A stretch of DNA of 64,000 bases from Notospermus geniculatus (lineage: Eukaryota; Nemertea; Pilidiophora; Heteronemertea; Lineidae), in contig NMRB01000002.1 in NCBI GenBank assembly GCA_002633025.1, forward strand, positions 1,099,205-1,163,204. The letters run 5' to 3'. The notes under the pieces were generated by a model that had not been told where the DNA came from, searched no databases, and saw only the letters and a program-made list of their open reading frames with translations. The position numbers were made by a program, and so were the translations under genes. Shown one piece after another: positions 14,000 to 27,800 of the stretch (the stretch's first letter is position 1; the number at the start of each line of letters is the position of its first letter).

Positions 14000-14957
14000 A
14001 TGATTCTCGATTTGTTGATAGAAGGAACGCCATGTTTGATAGATTGCCGATTTTTCGCCACTGGAGGACGGATCAGGTGCAGAAAAACGGATACAGGGTG
14101 GGAGAGCAAGCGTGGATCTGTCATAGCTTCTCTATTGATGTACAATTTGTCAATAGCGTTTAGCACGTTCACCAATATCAACGAAGCAAACGAGAACGTC
14201 ATGGAACCGTCACGTTCTCGCATTGAATTTTCTGTCTGACTTGACCACAGGCAGTTTGATTAATCTCTTGGCAACAGAAGTCATTCTTGCGTCATATGAC
14301 GGGAATTTCCGAGGACGCTTGACATATCACGATTTTCATACCATAACTGTCGATGCCCGTGAGGAAAATTTTCTGTCACAAGTGCTGATTATTTACAAAG
14401 CACTAGAAAGGCCTAGGAAAATTCTCTCCAACAGAGATTCTGTTTACATCAACTTTCGTTCCATTTTCTCTGGTCTGCATTTTAGGAGAAGCACCTTCAG
14501 CAGACGACTCGTCTTTGGGATGTTTACGAAATCCACCTTAGTCGCCTTCACCTCATTCAGGTGACTCTAGGACTCTTAATACCACACCATCAGTGTAATA
14601 TTTCGACAAATAATGCTCTAACTAGAAGCTATAAAACTCGAGATTACGCCAAGTGCTTGAATATTTACCGTCACTGTAACACCATTACTAGACTCGCAAT
14701 AATACTTCACCAGAAAGTCCGAAGTTTCCACCAATCACCAACAAATTACTCTGGACCCTGCCATTAGTCGCAAGAAGCTGTCAGAAATGGTCAAGTGTCC
14801 ATACTACGAGAAAAAAGCCTTAGATCTAAGGTTTGCCTAAGAAAACTTCCATCAAGATGCCATAAATTACTACTGTTTATCAATCACCCTACTCGGGCCA
14901 TTAGACGGAATTGAAGATGAGATACATGCTCTCTTTGAATGTCAGACATTATGAAGT
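14000..14957 (+). pseudogene. Decayed non-LTR retrotransposon (Jockey/CR1-like) reverse transcriptase relic
   Basis: Two fragments on the same strand match hallmark parts of a LINE ORF2. At about 14024-14155 the frame reads LIEGTPCLIDCRFFATGG, then RIRCRKTDTGWESKRGSVI, then ASLLMYNLSI. This resembles the palm segment in which a LP..LI...FL.GR..R.R stretch precedes (P)(Q/R)GSVxSPLLxNLYI. At 14910-14951 another frame reads GIEDEIHALFECQTL, close to the (I)EDExHxLFxCP motif near the C-terminus of such proteins. The spacing of about 0.8 kb fits the family, where these parts are a few hundred residues apart. The fragments are in different frames with stops between them, and the catalytic FADD motif was not found, so the copy is dead. 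Both matches are short and degenerate, so chance similarity is not excluded. It lies in the Tbx2/3 intron in antisense orientation. Confidence 0.4.
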
Positions 14958-17900
14958 AGGCATCCTTCTACTTCGACGACGTGAAACGTTTGCCAACATC
15001 GCCACTTCATACGGAGACAAGGCTGAGAAAATGGCCATCTCTATGACGCCAGTTTACAAATTCATCTTCTTTATTGTTTCCTTGATGGAACGTCATTTGG
15101 CGGCAGCGAACGGTCGCCGATCGAACATGCTAATGCACTAATAGCGAGGCAGAGGCCACACCTACTGATGGGAGATAATCAAGTAAGGGATGACTAGAGA
15201 AAACCTACGGCACAGAACAACCAGGTGTCTTGATACCTTAGTGGAAGAACTATAGACAATAGAATTAGTAACCATGATGAATGCAAAGAAGTACCATTTT
15301 GAATTCGAAACAAAGCCAAAGAACACGTCCTTCACTTACGTTTAATGTAATTATTCTAAATAAGTATTCATTAAATATTGTTGATAAATCTAAGTTACGA
15401 ATTGGTTTCCCTTTTTTATCTCCAAATACCGGTATACATTATCGGTTTCGTTGATGTCTTCGACAGTTTACAACATTCATCATCGTTACTAATTCTAGAT
15501 CCAATGCTAAAGGATGTCAGCACACCGTTCACAGGTAACTTAGCAACCTCAGAAGTTGATGATGTTACGAGGTAAGAAAAGGCTGAAGCCACACCTCAAA
15601 GTAGACCCGTCGCCAAGATCTTTTCTGATTCATCACATAAACCCCAGTTTCGAAGCAGAAGGTAAAAATCCCACTCGTCTGTTCCTTTCTTTGGTATCAC
15701 TCGGGCAGAAATCGGCATGCCTCGATCAATGCGCAGTAATTTATCAATCAGAGAGCCACCCGGTGTATTGTTATCACCGGTCCATTATTACGCAAATCTC
15801 CAAGTGGGAGGTGGGAAAAGGTGGAATTATACTGGAATGACGCATACTTTAGTAAGCTATATCGACTTGATCAATACGTCGCGTGCAAGTAAGCATATCT
15901 ATCTATGAGCTATTAAGGCCAAATGATGTAAGCATTTCGTTTCTAACAAAAGCTTCATAGAAACATGCATAATTCAAGGACTGAATTCACGCACAAACGT
16001 CCTGCAATGTGGGAAGTCTGAGTTGCCAAGTCCCCCTTTTCCTTCGTCACACATCGCAATGGAAATTGGCTAAGATGGATGTATATCTTGTGAACCAATC
16101 TTTGATTTTCTCTTTGCCAAAGTGTTTCTTCCTGTGATATTTACTTCACACATCTATGTAATCAATTACCTGAGTTGAAGCTTCGGTGTGAATGTTGGCT
16201 GGTCGCAACTGAATAATTTAGGACCATACATTATACTCACGACTGAAAATCGTGTTGAGGTTTAGCTGTTGTTAATGGCGACACCTTAAATATAATCAGT
16301 CAGATTCGAGACAGGAATGCATGGACGCAATTTCCAAAACCAAGAAGCCAACATGCACAAAGCATTGACGACAGAATTAATTTCATTCAATTTCATGCAA
16401 ATTGCGGCTACCCTTTGTCAGTATAAATGACGTTCATTGATTTCAAAGAGTCTCACGATGCAAAAGAGGCTCTTCAACCTCATTTGCATAGACGGGCGCA
16501 TATGGTTCTCTGACAGGCAAATAGTGGTATTAATTTTGTGAATGTTGACAGTAGGAAAACGGTAGATGACTTCAAAATATACGAATTGTGTGTATATTTC
16601 AAACACCAAACTAGCCTGATTAATTTTTAAAAATTTTACTTTTAGATCAATTTTAGCCTATATAATACAAGTACTGCCATAGTTAAGTTTATTGCAACTA
16701 CATGTATGAAAGTCCAACTATTACAAAAAATGAAATGTCGGTGATGTTGATGTTAATTTGGCTATTAATAGTACTTTTTGAAACATATTATATAAAGATA
16801 AGTGCAGACGATTTCACTGCAAAATGATACATGTTCGTCGTATAAATCATTTGGTACACTTGCACTGTGTAACTGATCTTCGGTCATGGTACGATCGTTC
16901 GATCTGCAATTTGTCAGTCGAAAAAAACCAACAAAGTGTGGGAATAAAAACGAATATAAATAAAAGATTTATGTCAAAGGATTTATCCCAATGGCATTTA
17001 GGTTCAGTGTAAATAGCATTGACAGGTGTATCGGGATCGGAAAATGTTGGGAAGCTTTGCTGTTATGACAGATATAAGCTGCAACTGAAACGATATTCAC
17101 ATTATCAGCGACAGAGAAGATGAATATCATTTCTTATTGAGCTGCTGTGATGAAGATGGCAGATTGTTTATAAGAACATCGGGCAGTTCGCCTAATCTTC
17201 CTCATGTTAGTGGCAAATCTCGCGTCTCAATCCTTAGGACTAATAACCGCAAAGGCAGGACTGTGCAGCGATAATACAAATTATAGATAGATACCCCAAC
17301 TTCAAAGATGGTTTGATGTACACCAGGCGCTCAATCGAAGGCGTAAGAAGGAAAAACACCAATAAACGCACGTATTAATTTTGAGAAGAAAATTGAAATT
17401 TTTCTAGCGTGCACCGGTCAAAGGAGGCAGTATCGGCGTCCAATACCAACTTCAAAGGCATTTAGGTGATCCCCTGAGCCGACCAATTATCCCGTGACAA
17501 AATAGATGGAATAAACAAGAGACACGGGACACATCTCTCGATCGCTTTAACTTTTTCAATTATCAGTTGCATTCGATCGTAGGGAACATATGGTTCTTCG
17601 ATAATCTCTTCAGTTATCAGGTCTTCCGCTAAGATGGCCGCGGAAGACGCCGCAAATATCACCTGGCCCAGGGGCGGTGACATTTTCAAAGCGCATATCG
17701 CAGTTTTATTTTAATAATCTTTCTTTTATTAAGATTCGATACCAAGAAACATCGCTTTTTAAGCCGCCGTACGAAATTAAATGCTCTGTATCTCTGATGC
17801 TGATAAACAAATGTAGCCATATTTCTGGTAGTTTTGCGATATCGTATTGTCGGTTTGATAAGTAATTTTCAGAGATCACAAGAATTTTGCCAAAACTTCA

Positions 17901-20900
17901 TTCTTGTGTGGTTTCAGTTCATATGGTTTACTGTGAATTAATCAAGACCTTGTCAATTTCATTTTTCTGCGATTCTTTCACAAGAAACGAAGTCACTTAG
18001 TAATAGAAATATACTCTTTAAATGAGCATCTTATTGGAATATATTTATTTGATCTACTACATGTAATTATCAGTTGCTTCCAAGACCACACTTTAATTTG
18101 GACTCATCGTAGTAAATCTTGTGAAAACGAAAGTAAAAAATAAATAAATAAAAAAACCCTGATGCATAAAACCATGTGCAATCTGTTTATTCCCAAATGA
18201 ATTCATACACCAACACGTTTACTGCATATCAGATTTTGTAGTTACTGTCATACAAGTGTTTACGCCTGCGCATTTGGGTAAATGATTCCGGTGTAGAAGC
18301 TGTAAGAAGTAAGGTTGCTAGGAGGTGATGTTGCTGTAAATCGTTTTTCTTAGACCGTCGTGTTTGCTGTATGAAAAAGATATGCTGTAAACCCGCCAGC
18401 GCTGTCATCAAAGTAAAGTTCAAAAAAGGAAAAAATAATGCATAAAAGTGCTAGGCATGTGTTTGACGGTATCAAATGTGGACCTATCAACGAATAGCTA
18501 ACATTATTTGAAAAAAATTAGTGGTTATTACTCTGTTATCTTGTATGCATTTGCCCCCTAATAACAAGACAAGAGTAATTGCATTAACATGTGTCACTTA
18601 AATCAAACACTCCCGTGCGGATCTACCGCACGAATATAATTGCATTACTACGATGCTAAGACTTAATCCTTCTGTTAGAATAGCGGTAAGGCCAGGTGAA
18701 AGCGACACACCTTGCAGTGGGCGAGTCATAATCAAATGATTGGTTTTTTAGTGTGGTACATAGTGTAAATGGAGTTCTTTTTCTCCACCTAGGAAAGCTA
18801 CATGTACGTAACAAAAAGTAATGCGAACTGTTACCTAGGATTCTTCTCGGTGCAGTTTATAATAAGGAATATCAACACACCGTTCGAAACTGTAACATTT
18901 TGCTTCGCACCTTATTTCGCCAGCCAGACTTGGTAATTCATCATCACACGTCCCTTAGCTCGACAGAACCTGTCAAAGCAAGTGGATAAAATGGACGGAC
19001 CATGTTCTCCTTGACGCGAACACGACAAAGAGAAATTTTTAAACAATTAAAGGGGAGTAGAATGGTGCCCAAGATATCTGTATACCGTAGCAATGTTTGG
19101 TAGACATCGGGGAAATCAACTGCAAGGCAGGAAATGACGACACTTCCTGTTTTACACAATTTACCGGCGACCTCAGTCAAATAAGTTCTTTGCTATCAAC
19201 GACAACGTTTCAACTGCAGAAAGTATATACTCTATTCAAATTACGTCCTTAAAACCATATAGATATAGGATTTGGCTTTAAACGACGTACTTTGAATAAA
19301 GCAGGTGACGGGTGACCAGTAAAAGGGAACCAGGAAAGCCATCAAATCTGTGGGCGTAACTGGCCAGGCTAGGACCCTATCATCTAGAACTGTATAGGTT
19401 AGAAAATTACCAAGTAATAGGGTCCAAATAATAGCACATGACTTCAAAGGCAGTAACAGAATCTGGTAGACAATGGTATGACTAAAATTGGACTAAGAGT
19501 GACAAACATGGCGACCAATTCACATCAAAGTGTTGACTAATCTGCAGAGGAAATAATTATTCCCGTTTTTGTACTGGATTTCGTGACAAAGGCATTGTTC
19601 TTATTGGGATGGAGATCCCATGATGATACAGAAATGCTACTCAAAATGTGCTGTATATCTGCAGAATTTTTTTCCACTTTTTGTAAGAAAGGAAGGAAAC
19701 AGCAATCATGTGATTGGTGAGAAAAACATTTTACAAAAAATATGAGACTCATTATGTCATACAAAAATCACTGAACCAGAGTAGAATATTTATGGGGAAA
19801 TAGACAACTAATAATTTTACTTCATAATTATACGTATATAATATAGATTTGAATCGTACATGGTGTACGCTCTGCAGAAATACATGTACCAAAATCATAG
19901 ATATTTTTCTTGAACGCCATATTTTTTGAGAAATAACAGGACATCATGCCATTCGACCTTTGGTATGTCGATACAATTCGTTCGATTGAATGTTGATAAC
20001 ATATAAAGAACAGCGAACCCTCTTTTTTTCAGCTGCTGCTCAATGGGATTTGAACTTTTGGTGTACTCAAATAGTGTCTCATAATGGAAGTATAATAATT
20101 CATTTTTGATGTAACTTCATACCCCGATCACAATTATATTTCCCTGGCGTAATTATTTCACATGCACCAACACATATGTCGCATGTACACAATTAAGACC
20201 ACATATTAATATATGACCACCATTTTCTTTTGTGTTACGTTAAATATCTGTAGAAGTAGCGCCGTGAAGTCTGGACTTTGCCTCAAAGCAGTGAAAACAG
20301 AGGTTCTCGGGAGAGCAGCTGTGAATGAGTATTATTATGTGTACCTGCATGCAACATATGATGTACTCTTAACACATGAAAATAAAGTGTCAATTTATGA
20401 CTACATGCACTTGTAACGCACGTAAAACATCCACTATAAAAACACTAATGACTTGACTTTATTTTTTTAAAATTCCGTATCAGTTCATCGGACATCTAAA
20501 TGTCGTGCTCGATGGACACAAAAGACTTTTAAGTTGGAGCCAACTAACAATTCAGTAGTTCAATTTCTTATATTTTTTCCAAGGAAAGTGCCATCTGTTA
20601 TGTTTACTGTCTAGTGATGGTTATCTTGTGACAGTTCCCCAAAAATTCAAAGCGCGGATTCTGCATGTTAAGACATAATAGAACAGACCCTAAGAAGTTC
20701 GTCGAGATACATGTAATATAGCAATACCAACATGCACTCCGGTTTTTCGAAGAACATGTTAGAAACAATGTCTCCTGAACCTCGGGAAGCCAGAGGCGAC
20801 CTTGGCTAATTTAATCCCAATGTCATCACTACTTATTAGATGAATTTACCCGGCGAAATCAACGCAAACACTGAGAAAATTAATGCTTTTTGTGTGCTTA

Positions 20901-22648
20901 CAGCCCCACTTGGTACGCTGATTCGACAGCGAGCGGCGGCAACCTCCGCTGGGAATAGGCACAAATTGACAGGGCGTTACGGCGGCTAGGGGGCCATCGA
21001 TTGATACAAACGACGGATCATGCCCTAACAAGACAAATACCGGGTGGGTAGAAACAATGGCTTGCCATGATATAATATTCTCATTAGTTTGGAGATCAAA
21101 GTCAATTTGACGGAGGAAATGACTGGTACCTGTTCCGTCATGCGCGCAGGCTTAATATGTGCCACCTGCCTCGAATGGGGAAGTTCAAACCATTGCCCAG
21201 AGAGCAGTATCGGCCATGTCGGTGCTTCGAATCAAGATGTGGTCCAAAATCAACTTTTGATGATCATGTTGAATGTTCACATCAAGTGTGTAGTTACATG
21301 TAGTTTCCTTGTGTGTGTGTTTTTTTTCGTTACTGTTACGCATTTTGAAAATGGCCACTTTCATTACTTCTATCATAATTAAAGAAAGATGACTTTATCC
21401 CGCGAAGTAAACGATGAAGGTATGAGAACCTTCAATTGCTCAGATTTGAAAGGAAAGACGCATTTTTGCAGCAGCAAAAAATATTATTATCCATCGTTAT
21501 CTTTCTTTAAATCACAGTATCATCATTCACAATCGGTTCAATTTTTTTCTTAAATATTGTTGCCCGTTAACAAAGATAATTAAAGTTGGCAGCAGACAGG
21601 CCGACGCTTGCAAGCCCTGGGGTGACAGACCTGGGCCATGGTCGGGGCGGGGAGACAGCCTCACTCGTTCCTCCCGCGTTTAGTTCGGTAAGGTTCCTGG
21701 CCTGGTCATTCGGTATAAAAACGCGTGTCCTAAAAGCTTTCAATTCATTGGCCTCGGGGTCTGTGTATAAGACCAGGGCAGGGACGCGGCAAACCAACTT
21801 GGCGCTACATGGTTTCGTATGGTTCCTTTTCTGGGCATTCTTGTAGCAAATCTCGTGTCTTTCAACCAACTGCTTGAATTGTTGGCGATAATGGTTATAA
21901 TTTTAAGAGCAATTGCTTCATGTTTAGCACTGGCATCCTCATTGTGGGCCGAAGAGGCTGGGTTGATCACTATTGTCGCAAGCCATTGTGGTTTGGTTTA
22001 TAAAGTGCAGTGTTTGACTCCCATAACTGGGGATTCCTTTATGCAACAAAAGTGGGGCATCCATGCAAGAAATCAAAACGTGAGAGTTATGGAGTACTGC
22101 TTGCGCTGAGGTATCCACATTATGTAAGCAACATTACACTGCACTGCGTCTCCGAGTTTTCGAACTACGCTTGAAATAGGCTATTTTCAAAAGAGTAAAA
22201 AGATCACGAAATGTAGGCCTACATTGTGCAGTGTACCACCTACACACATTATATAGTACTTTGATGTGTACACGTTGCAACCAAGTACGTATGCCTACTT
22301 AGACGGAAACCTTAATGCCGTGTAAAATGTTAGTAAATATACGTTTTTTTTCTTCTAAAAACGAAAGAGATCCAGTGATTTTCACGGAGTACCTCTTCAT
22401 GTGCGTGCATTTTCTGTGGTGAAAGCAGGCCGCGGATAATTCTTTTTTCTGAAGCAACTTACCTACAGAAATAGGAAACACCGTTCCCAAGAAAGGACTA
22501 CGCCTATACATCACATGTGCACGACGGGGCTAAAGCCCAACTCTGATGAACTGGAGGGAGCATGGTTTGCCCGATATTGCCAAATCTTCTCACTGATTAA
22601 GAAAAGCTACTACTAATTTTTTTCTATAAAATGAGAATTAATACTTAC

Positions 22649-22916
22649 GAATCCGTGTTTATCTGATATGTTGTTTGTGAGTTTTAATTTATGGAATGAA
22701 GACATTTTTTGCATCCACTGTTCCCCGGTGCTGGGAGAGTCTGGATGGATGTACATTCGTTTCGGCATTTCCGGGTCGGCTTTTCCAGCGACCATCCAAC
22801 GGCTGTTGTGGAATTTGTATCTGCAGTCGTCGACTGCAACAATGTCCATGAGAAGAATGTACTTGGCACGTTTGTCCAGACCGCTGATTTTCACTTTGAA
22901 TGGGGGAAACATTCGC
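22649..22916 (-). CDS. Tbx2/3: Tbx2/3 T-box transcription factor, coding exon 2 (central T-box)
   Basis: This exon encodes residues 108-196 of the protein started at 44803 and forms the middle of the T-box DNA-binding domain. Diagnostic stretches are [59 protein letters not shown] and [34 protein letters not shown] and NNISDKHGF point to Tbx2/3 rather than Tbx4/5, Tbx1 or Brachyury. The acceptor is ctcttttcag and the donor gtaagtat. The length of 268 bp (1 + 267) and the end after HGF match, as I recall it, the second coding exon of vertebrate TBX2/TBX3. Small differences from the usual sequence are Val for Ala in DIVAVDD and Gln-Lys-Met after GEQWM, neither obviously disruptive. The T-box is incomplete here: the following exon, expected to encode NSMHKYQPR through TAYQN, was not found at lower coordinates. 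The part in the window shows no frameshift or stop. Confidence 0.97.
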
Positions 22917-24837
22917 CTGAAAAGAGAAAGACGGGGGAAAACTGTAAAAACTATCTATGTGAATTTATGCTTTGAAAACGCCCTTTAGTAACGAGATGTG
23001 TGTGTTAATACCTGAAAATGACACCAGGCTTGTGAGTGCACTTCTGACGCTATGTCGGTGAAGTTGAATGATGTGATCTTGAGTCTGACCTTCTGCCAAA
23101 ATTAGTAATGGTAAACATGTTAAACATTACGTGGTCATGTGGGAATATCCGAAATAATAGGAAATTTTACACTCATTTTCCTTCCTTTTCTGTCGTGTGT
23201 ACACATATCATGCCAAAGGCATCCGAACCATGGAAAGCCAATGACACATTCATCATCATCAAATCAGATTGAATATGACAAGACGGCAGTTTTTTCTTGT
23301 TTGCTGATCAATCTGAGTTTAGACGGCTAATAATTCTCGATGCTGACAAGAGTATACTGCGTCATGAACCGACCCATGTTGAATTTGTGCAGTCAACATG
23401 TCGTTTGGTCTCCATGTCAACTTACAGAAGAGTTGACACCATGGTAACTTTGCCATGTCAACTTATGTATACTGCACTGCAGGATACGTAAGTTGCTGTC
23501 AATCGTAAGATGAGATCAATTCCAGACAGCCTGCTCTAGGGATACCGCTGCGGCTTTGCCATAGGATTACCAAATGATTTATAAATGATATTTGACTAAA
23601 AGTGACAGCTAAGACCTAAATTGAAAATACTGTGCCGCAAATAACGAGTAAGTTGCCTGTTTTAGGAGCTTTGGCGTTCGCTTGGTAATCCACTGGACTG
23701 ATGTTGAAACAAATGCATCCGGTATTTGTTTAGTCCATTACCGAAATGGAACAATCTAGAATCATTACTACGCTTGTTCGATAGAAAATTCGGGGGGAAT
23801 GCGGAAAGTTAAATGTCAATTCTAATTAATAATCCTCACAGGTCAGGAAAAATCATGCACTTTGTAACACCGTAAATACAGCTGCTCGCGTGCAAGATTG
23901 CTATTAGGGTTTCATGTTGTTAGATACGAATTTCATTTCATAAGTAAATAATTGAAATCAGCGTCCGCGAATGCGATTTCACTACTTAACAGGTTTTCAC
24001 TATTTCCTGCTCAATGCTTAAAAAGATTTGGAATGTTGGAATCTTTTATTGGCGCACGTCAGGTATTATTTTATGATATTGGAGGTTACATCCAAGCATT
24101 AAGTAAACCGGATAAGTAACGATTACGTTTTACGTTTTTATTGTTTTTTACTGCAATATACGTAATATAATGCAGAATGATTATAAAAAACGAGTTCAAA
24201 TATTTTTCATAAAATCATTATTTTAAGATTAGAAATTTATTCATGGATTTCTGCTTATAAAACTCCGAACAGATATCATATGATGTAAAGATCCCCACAG
24301 TGATGGCCACACCACTGCACCACCTATTTACGGATTGATAAAACAGATTGTCAGCTGTCCCCTTTTTTCGGCATCGGCGGCAGATCAAATGAGTCCACAG
24401 TATGTGTACGATGCGCTCGGAATCAGCATATTCTCACACACCGAGCGAAGGCCATTATTCCCGCTGACAATGTGTTTAGATATACTGTGTAAAAATCATA
24501 AATCACCAGTTATAAGTTGACTGGGATCGTGTGTAAAATGCCTGTTTTCGTCACGTTCAATAATAAATAGAATTTTGCGTTTTTCAACTAAACCACAATG
24601 GCTTAGGAATTAATCAGAACTAACGTTCGACTTCAAATTGAATACGACATGTCCATGCATATTTTGTCCAAAAGTAAACCTGTATTACTGCACGAACAAG
24701 TACGATGTCAATTTATGTCCTGTTCAGATATAATGAATTACCCTTCAAACAAATATGTTTTATCTTCTAAAACGGTTTTGCAAAAAGTGATATTACCCAG
24801 AATTCTTCATCCGCAAGAGGGCGCCAAACGTAGCACT

Positions 24838-24866
24838 GTGCTTGGAGGAATAAAACCTCCAAGCAC
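24838..24866. repeat. Perfect 11-bp hairpin with AATAAAA loop
   Basis: GTGCTTGGAGG at 24838-24848 and CCTCCAAGCAC at 24856-24866 are perfect complements around a 7-base AATAAAA loop. The loop contains the polyadenylation hexamer on the plus strand. No gene ends here, and the stem does not match the histone 3' stem-loop. Confidence 0.7.
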
Positions 24867-27800
24867 TGAGTGAGTTACTAACCATCCATTTTTTTCGGTG
24901 CAGACACGCCTGGACAATTATTCTCCTTTGCCAACTGTTTCTTCATTGGTCACTGTTTAACACGCTGCACGCGCCACTACGCAACGTAACAGAAAAGTTG
25001 CCACAAACAAAATGGGCGAAAGTTTGCAAAACAACCAGATAAAAATTTCAGAGAAGGTTCATGATCAAAGGAAGTGCACTGACAATTTGCTAAAGTGTTC
25101 CACACCTATGATCAGAGAAGCGAGGAAAAACCAACTGCCCCCTAATGGCCGAAATCCAGGGAGATGTTACATGTACTTAGAGGGCGAGGCTTTGAAACTT
25201 TATCAGTTATGCGCCTCATAATGTACACTGATGTCTCCTGACGGTTCCCGCTACTAAAATAAAACAGACGCGATACACTTCTGATTCGCTTTAATGCACT
25301 ACGGGCAGTCACGGGAATTTATTTGATCTTTTGTGTCGTTGATCAAAGGGCGTGTCAGCCCGCTGCCCAGTGTCCGGCAGGGAGGGAGCTGTAATCTCAC
25401 ATTACGTAAGTATCCTTATGCAGATGAGAGCAGCACGCGCTGTGACGAGACGGGCGCTCGCTACGCACGTTTTGCTGCCTTTATCGTTACTGGTGGGTAA
25501 CCTACCCGTTAACTACTTCTGAAAGTAACCCAGTCTCCTGTTGGAAGAATATTCAGTTCTAAGAATCACACCAAACTGAAAAAGCATATAGAACCCACTC
25601 AAAATTCCAACTCAACGTTGCAATTGCGCGAAGAAATAAGCTGTCACACATCACTTAAATTCGCCGATACTCCAACGCCCGATAACATAAGCAAGGCTTT
25701 TTAGGAACACCCGGAGTTGAGTATTGCCTCGCGCACACTGCTGATTGAAATTTGCAGCCTTCTGCCTCGACATCCTGTGACAGTCCGAGTTCAAAGACGA
25801 TCACATTTTCCAGATGGCATAATCTGAGAAAGCGAGCTGCGCACTCGACATCAGAACGATCAACCCCTCATCCGTGGCCCTCGGAAGTCACGGCGAGGAT
25901 GTTGCTTAACATTAGGGCGTTTCTTCTGGATTGTTAATTCACGTACATTGATCACAGGAAACGCGACAACAAGACCGGGAAAACCTTGCTGATTCGTGAC
26001 ATCAAATGGAGGCGGCGAGCTGCAGAGGCAGATTCCCAAATGGTGCGTGTTCCCAGTAGTTGGATAATCGGCTTGAATTCCATTTTTTTTCACTGTGTGG
26101 CAGAGCCTTCGTGTTACAAACACGGCTTCGGCGACGGTGAATCATATCCCCAAAACGTTGGACGTCACCGTTAGTTCGACGAGGCAAGGCCCATGTTTAG
26201 CAACAACTTCGGTGCAAATTTTGGAGACATATTTATTTAGGACACCTGTTTTTGCGTGCAGACACGACTGGGTATACCGTTTGATACCTCCTTCATTTTG
26301 CCACTCAAACTGCCTGACTTGACAAAGCCGAGTGTAATGATACCACCACTTTCCTTGCAAGACGATTCATCCTAGGACAGCCATTGTCGCCTCCGTGACG
26401 TACGCAGAATAGCCAACACAATGACAGGACTTTTTCCTCGTTAGGAAAACTAAGGAGCCCCATCATCAGTGGTCCGGATCGCCGTCACACCTGGGGCTAC
26501 AGGCCATCTCAAACCAAACCCACAATACAACATAATTTCTCATTATCTGATATACTGGCTATTTTCGAACGATACTTTGCGTGCACTCCCGTCTTGAGTA
26601 GTGCCTGGATGCGTATTTTGGTAACATATGCCCCACCCGTAACAACGATCACCTTTAGTCGTATGGCCGCGCACGCCTTAGCATTATTTAGTCAAAGGAG
26701 CTATGCAAGACCACGAATATTCATTTGGCCACCCAGCAGAGTCGAATCGTCCCTTGATTTGTAAATTCGCACGTTCTTAAAAAGGACTACAGATCTTGAC
26801 AATGTTTCAGGTCTTGGCATGTTCACGCCAAGAATCTTTGTCATGAAGTTGATTAGCAAGGCTCGTGCCTCTTGGCTAAAGCTGAGGGTCTCAGACGGCA
26901 TCGTGACATTTTTGTTCATTGCTGAAGAATTTGGTTGCAGGCCACACATCACGAAAACATTTGATACCAGAGGCCCCTTGAGATGGAGTCGCACTTTAGG
27001 ATCTCATTGTTGGGGTGTGCACATCTCCGACCGTTCTGCGGTAAATCCCAAACATATTTACCGATTGTCGTTCGTAACCAAGCCAACATTCCCTATCTTG
27101 ATGACACTAGTGTTATGTACGAATTGAACAGGCACTTGAGACTAGGACCATCAGTTATACACTGGGAGCCGTCGAACAAAACAACTTGACAAGTCAGTAG
27201 GGCGATTCGTCCTCTTCTGTTCAACAGGAATTGTTGATTTTGGGAGAGGTTCCCCTAGGAAACAACGGGCTGGATTGGTCAGCGGATGATCTTTCTGCAC
27301 TGCTTGGCAGGATGCACAGTTTGTCACTTGCTTTCTCCTGGATCAGAACCAGTCAAATGTTTGGTGTCAGTGCCGGTGAATGGTTGGGGCCTATGTGGAA
27401 GCAAACCAACCCAAACCCCACGAAGACCACGAAGATGGTGCTTTGAATTCGACTCCTGCAGGTCTTTGAATGTCTATCTCTTCGTCCGGTTAGACAGTTG
27501 TAACGCTTGATAAGGGCAAAAAAACCTCTCTCCATCGGCCTAGGCCTGCCTTTTCCAAAGAAATAGGAAGATAATTTATTTGTAAAGGAAATGATAATAT
27601 CATTCTTTCTTTATTACACCACCTGCAAAGCTTCCATAAAACTTCTCACTTTCCCAAATGTGTCCTCTTGAATGTCCCAAAGCCTTTGAACAAGATGACA
27701 GGTTAGAATTTCAATCATTGTAATTCTGACGGAAGAACAAACCACACTAATGCCATAAGACATGAAAGACCACAGTGTGTGTGTGTCTTCTCGCCATGGG

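Larger units (their letters stand above)
1..22648 (-). other. Tbx2/3 intron 2, partial (at least 22.6 kb)
   Basis: This begins with the consensus donor gtaagtat at 22648 and runs off the left edge. I looked on the minus strand for the next T-box exons (NSMHKYQPR, FIAVTAYQN, DNNPFAKGFRDTGNG) and found none. Contents I can name are the gap at 12522-13178, a non-LTR retrotransposon relic at 14.0-14.95 kb, a small foldback at 11197-11278, two short tandem duplications (210-267 and 6138-6203), and poly-G runs near 3638 and 11350. The segment 21580-21860 is noticeably more GC-rich than its surroundings but shows no recognisable protein in any frame. Everything else is unremarkable noncoding DNA. 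If the intron assignment is wrong, part of this could be 3' flank or another locus. Confidence 0.65.

Noticed and set aside
19577-19620. NNAFVTK on the minus strand, reminiscent of the NNPFAKGF segment of the T-box
   Set aside because: Only a few residues agree; the residues before and after do not fit ITQLKID or RDTGNG, and no splice sites bracket it.
27231-27446. Frame containing DWSADDLSALLG, suggestive of a reverse transcriptase ADD motif
   Set aside because: The flanking residues do not fit any RT motif and no other RT segments occur in the neighbourhood.
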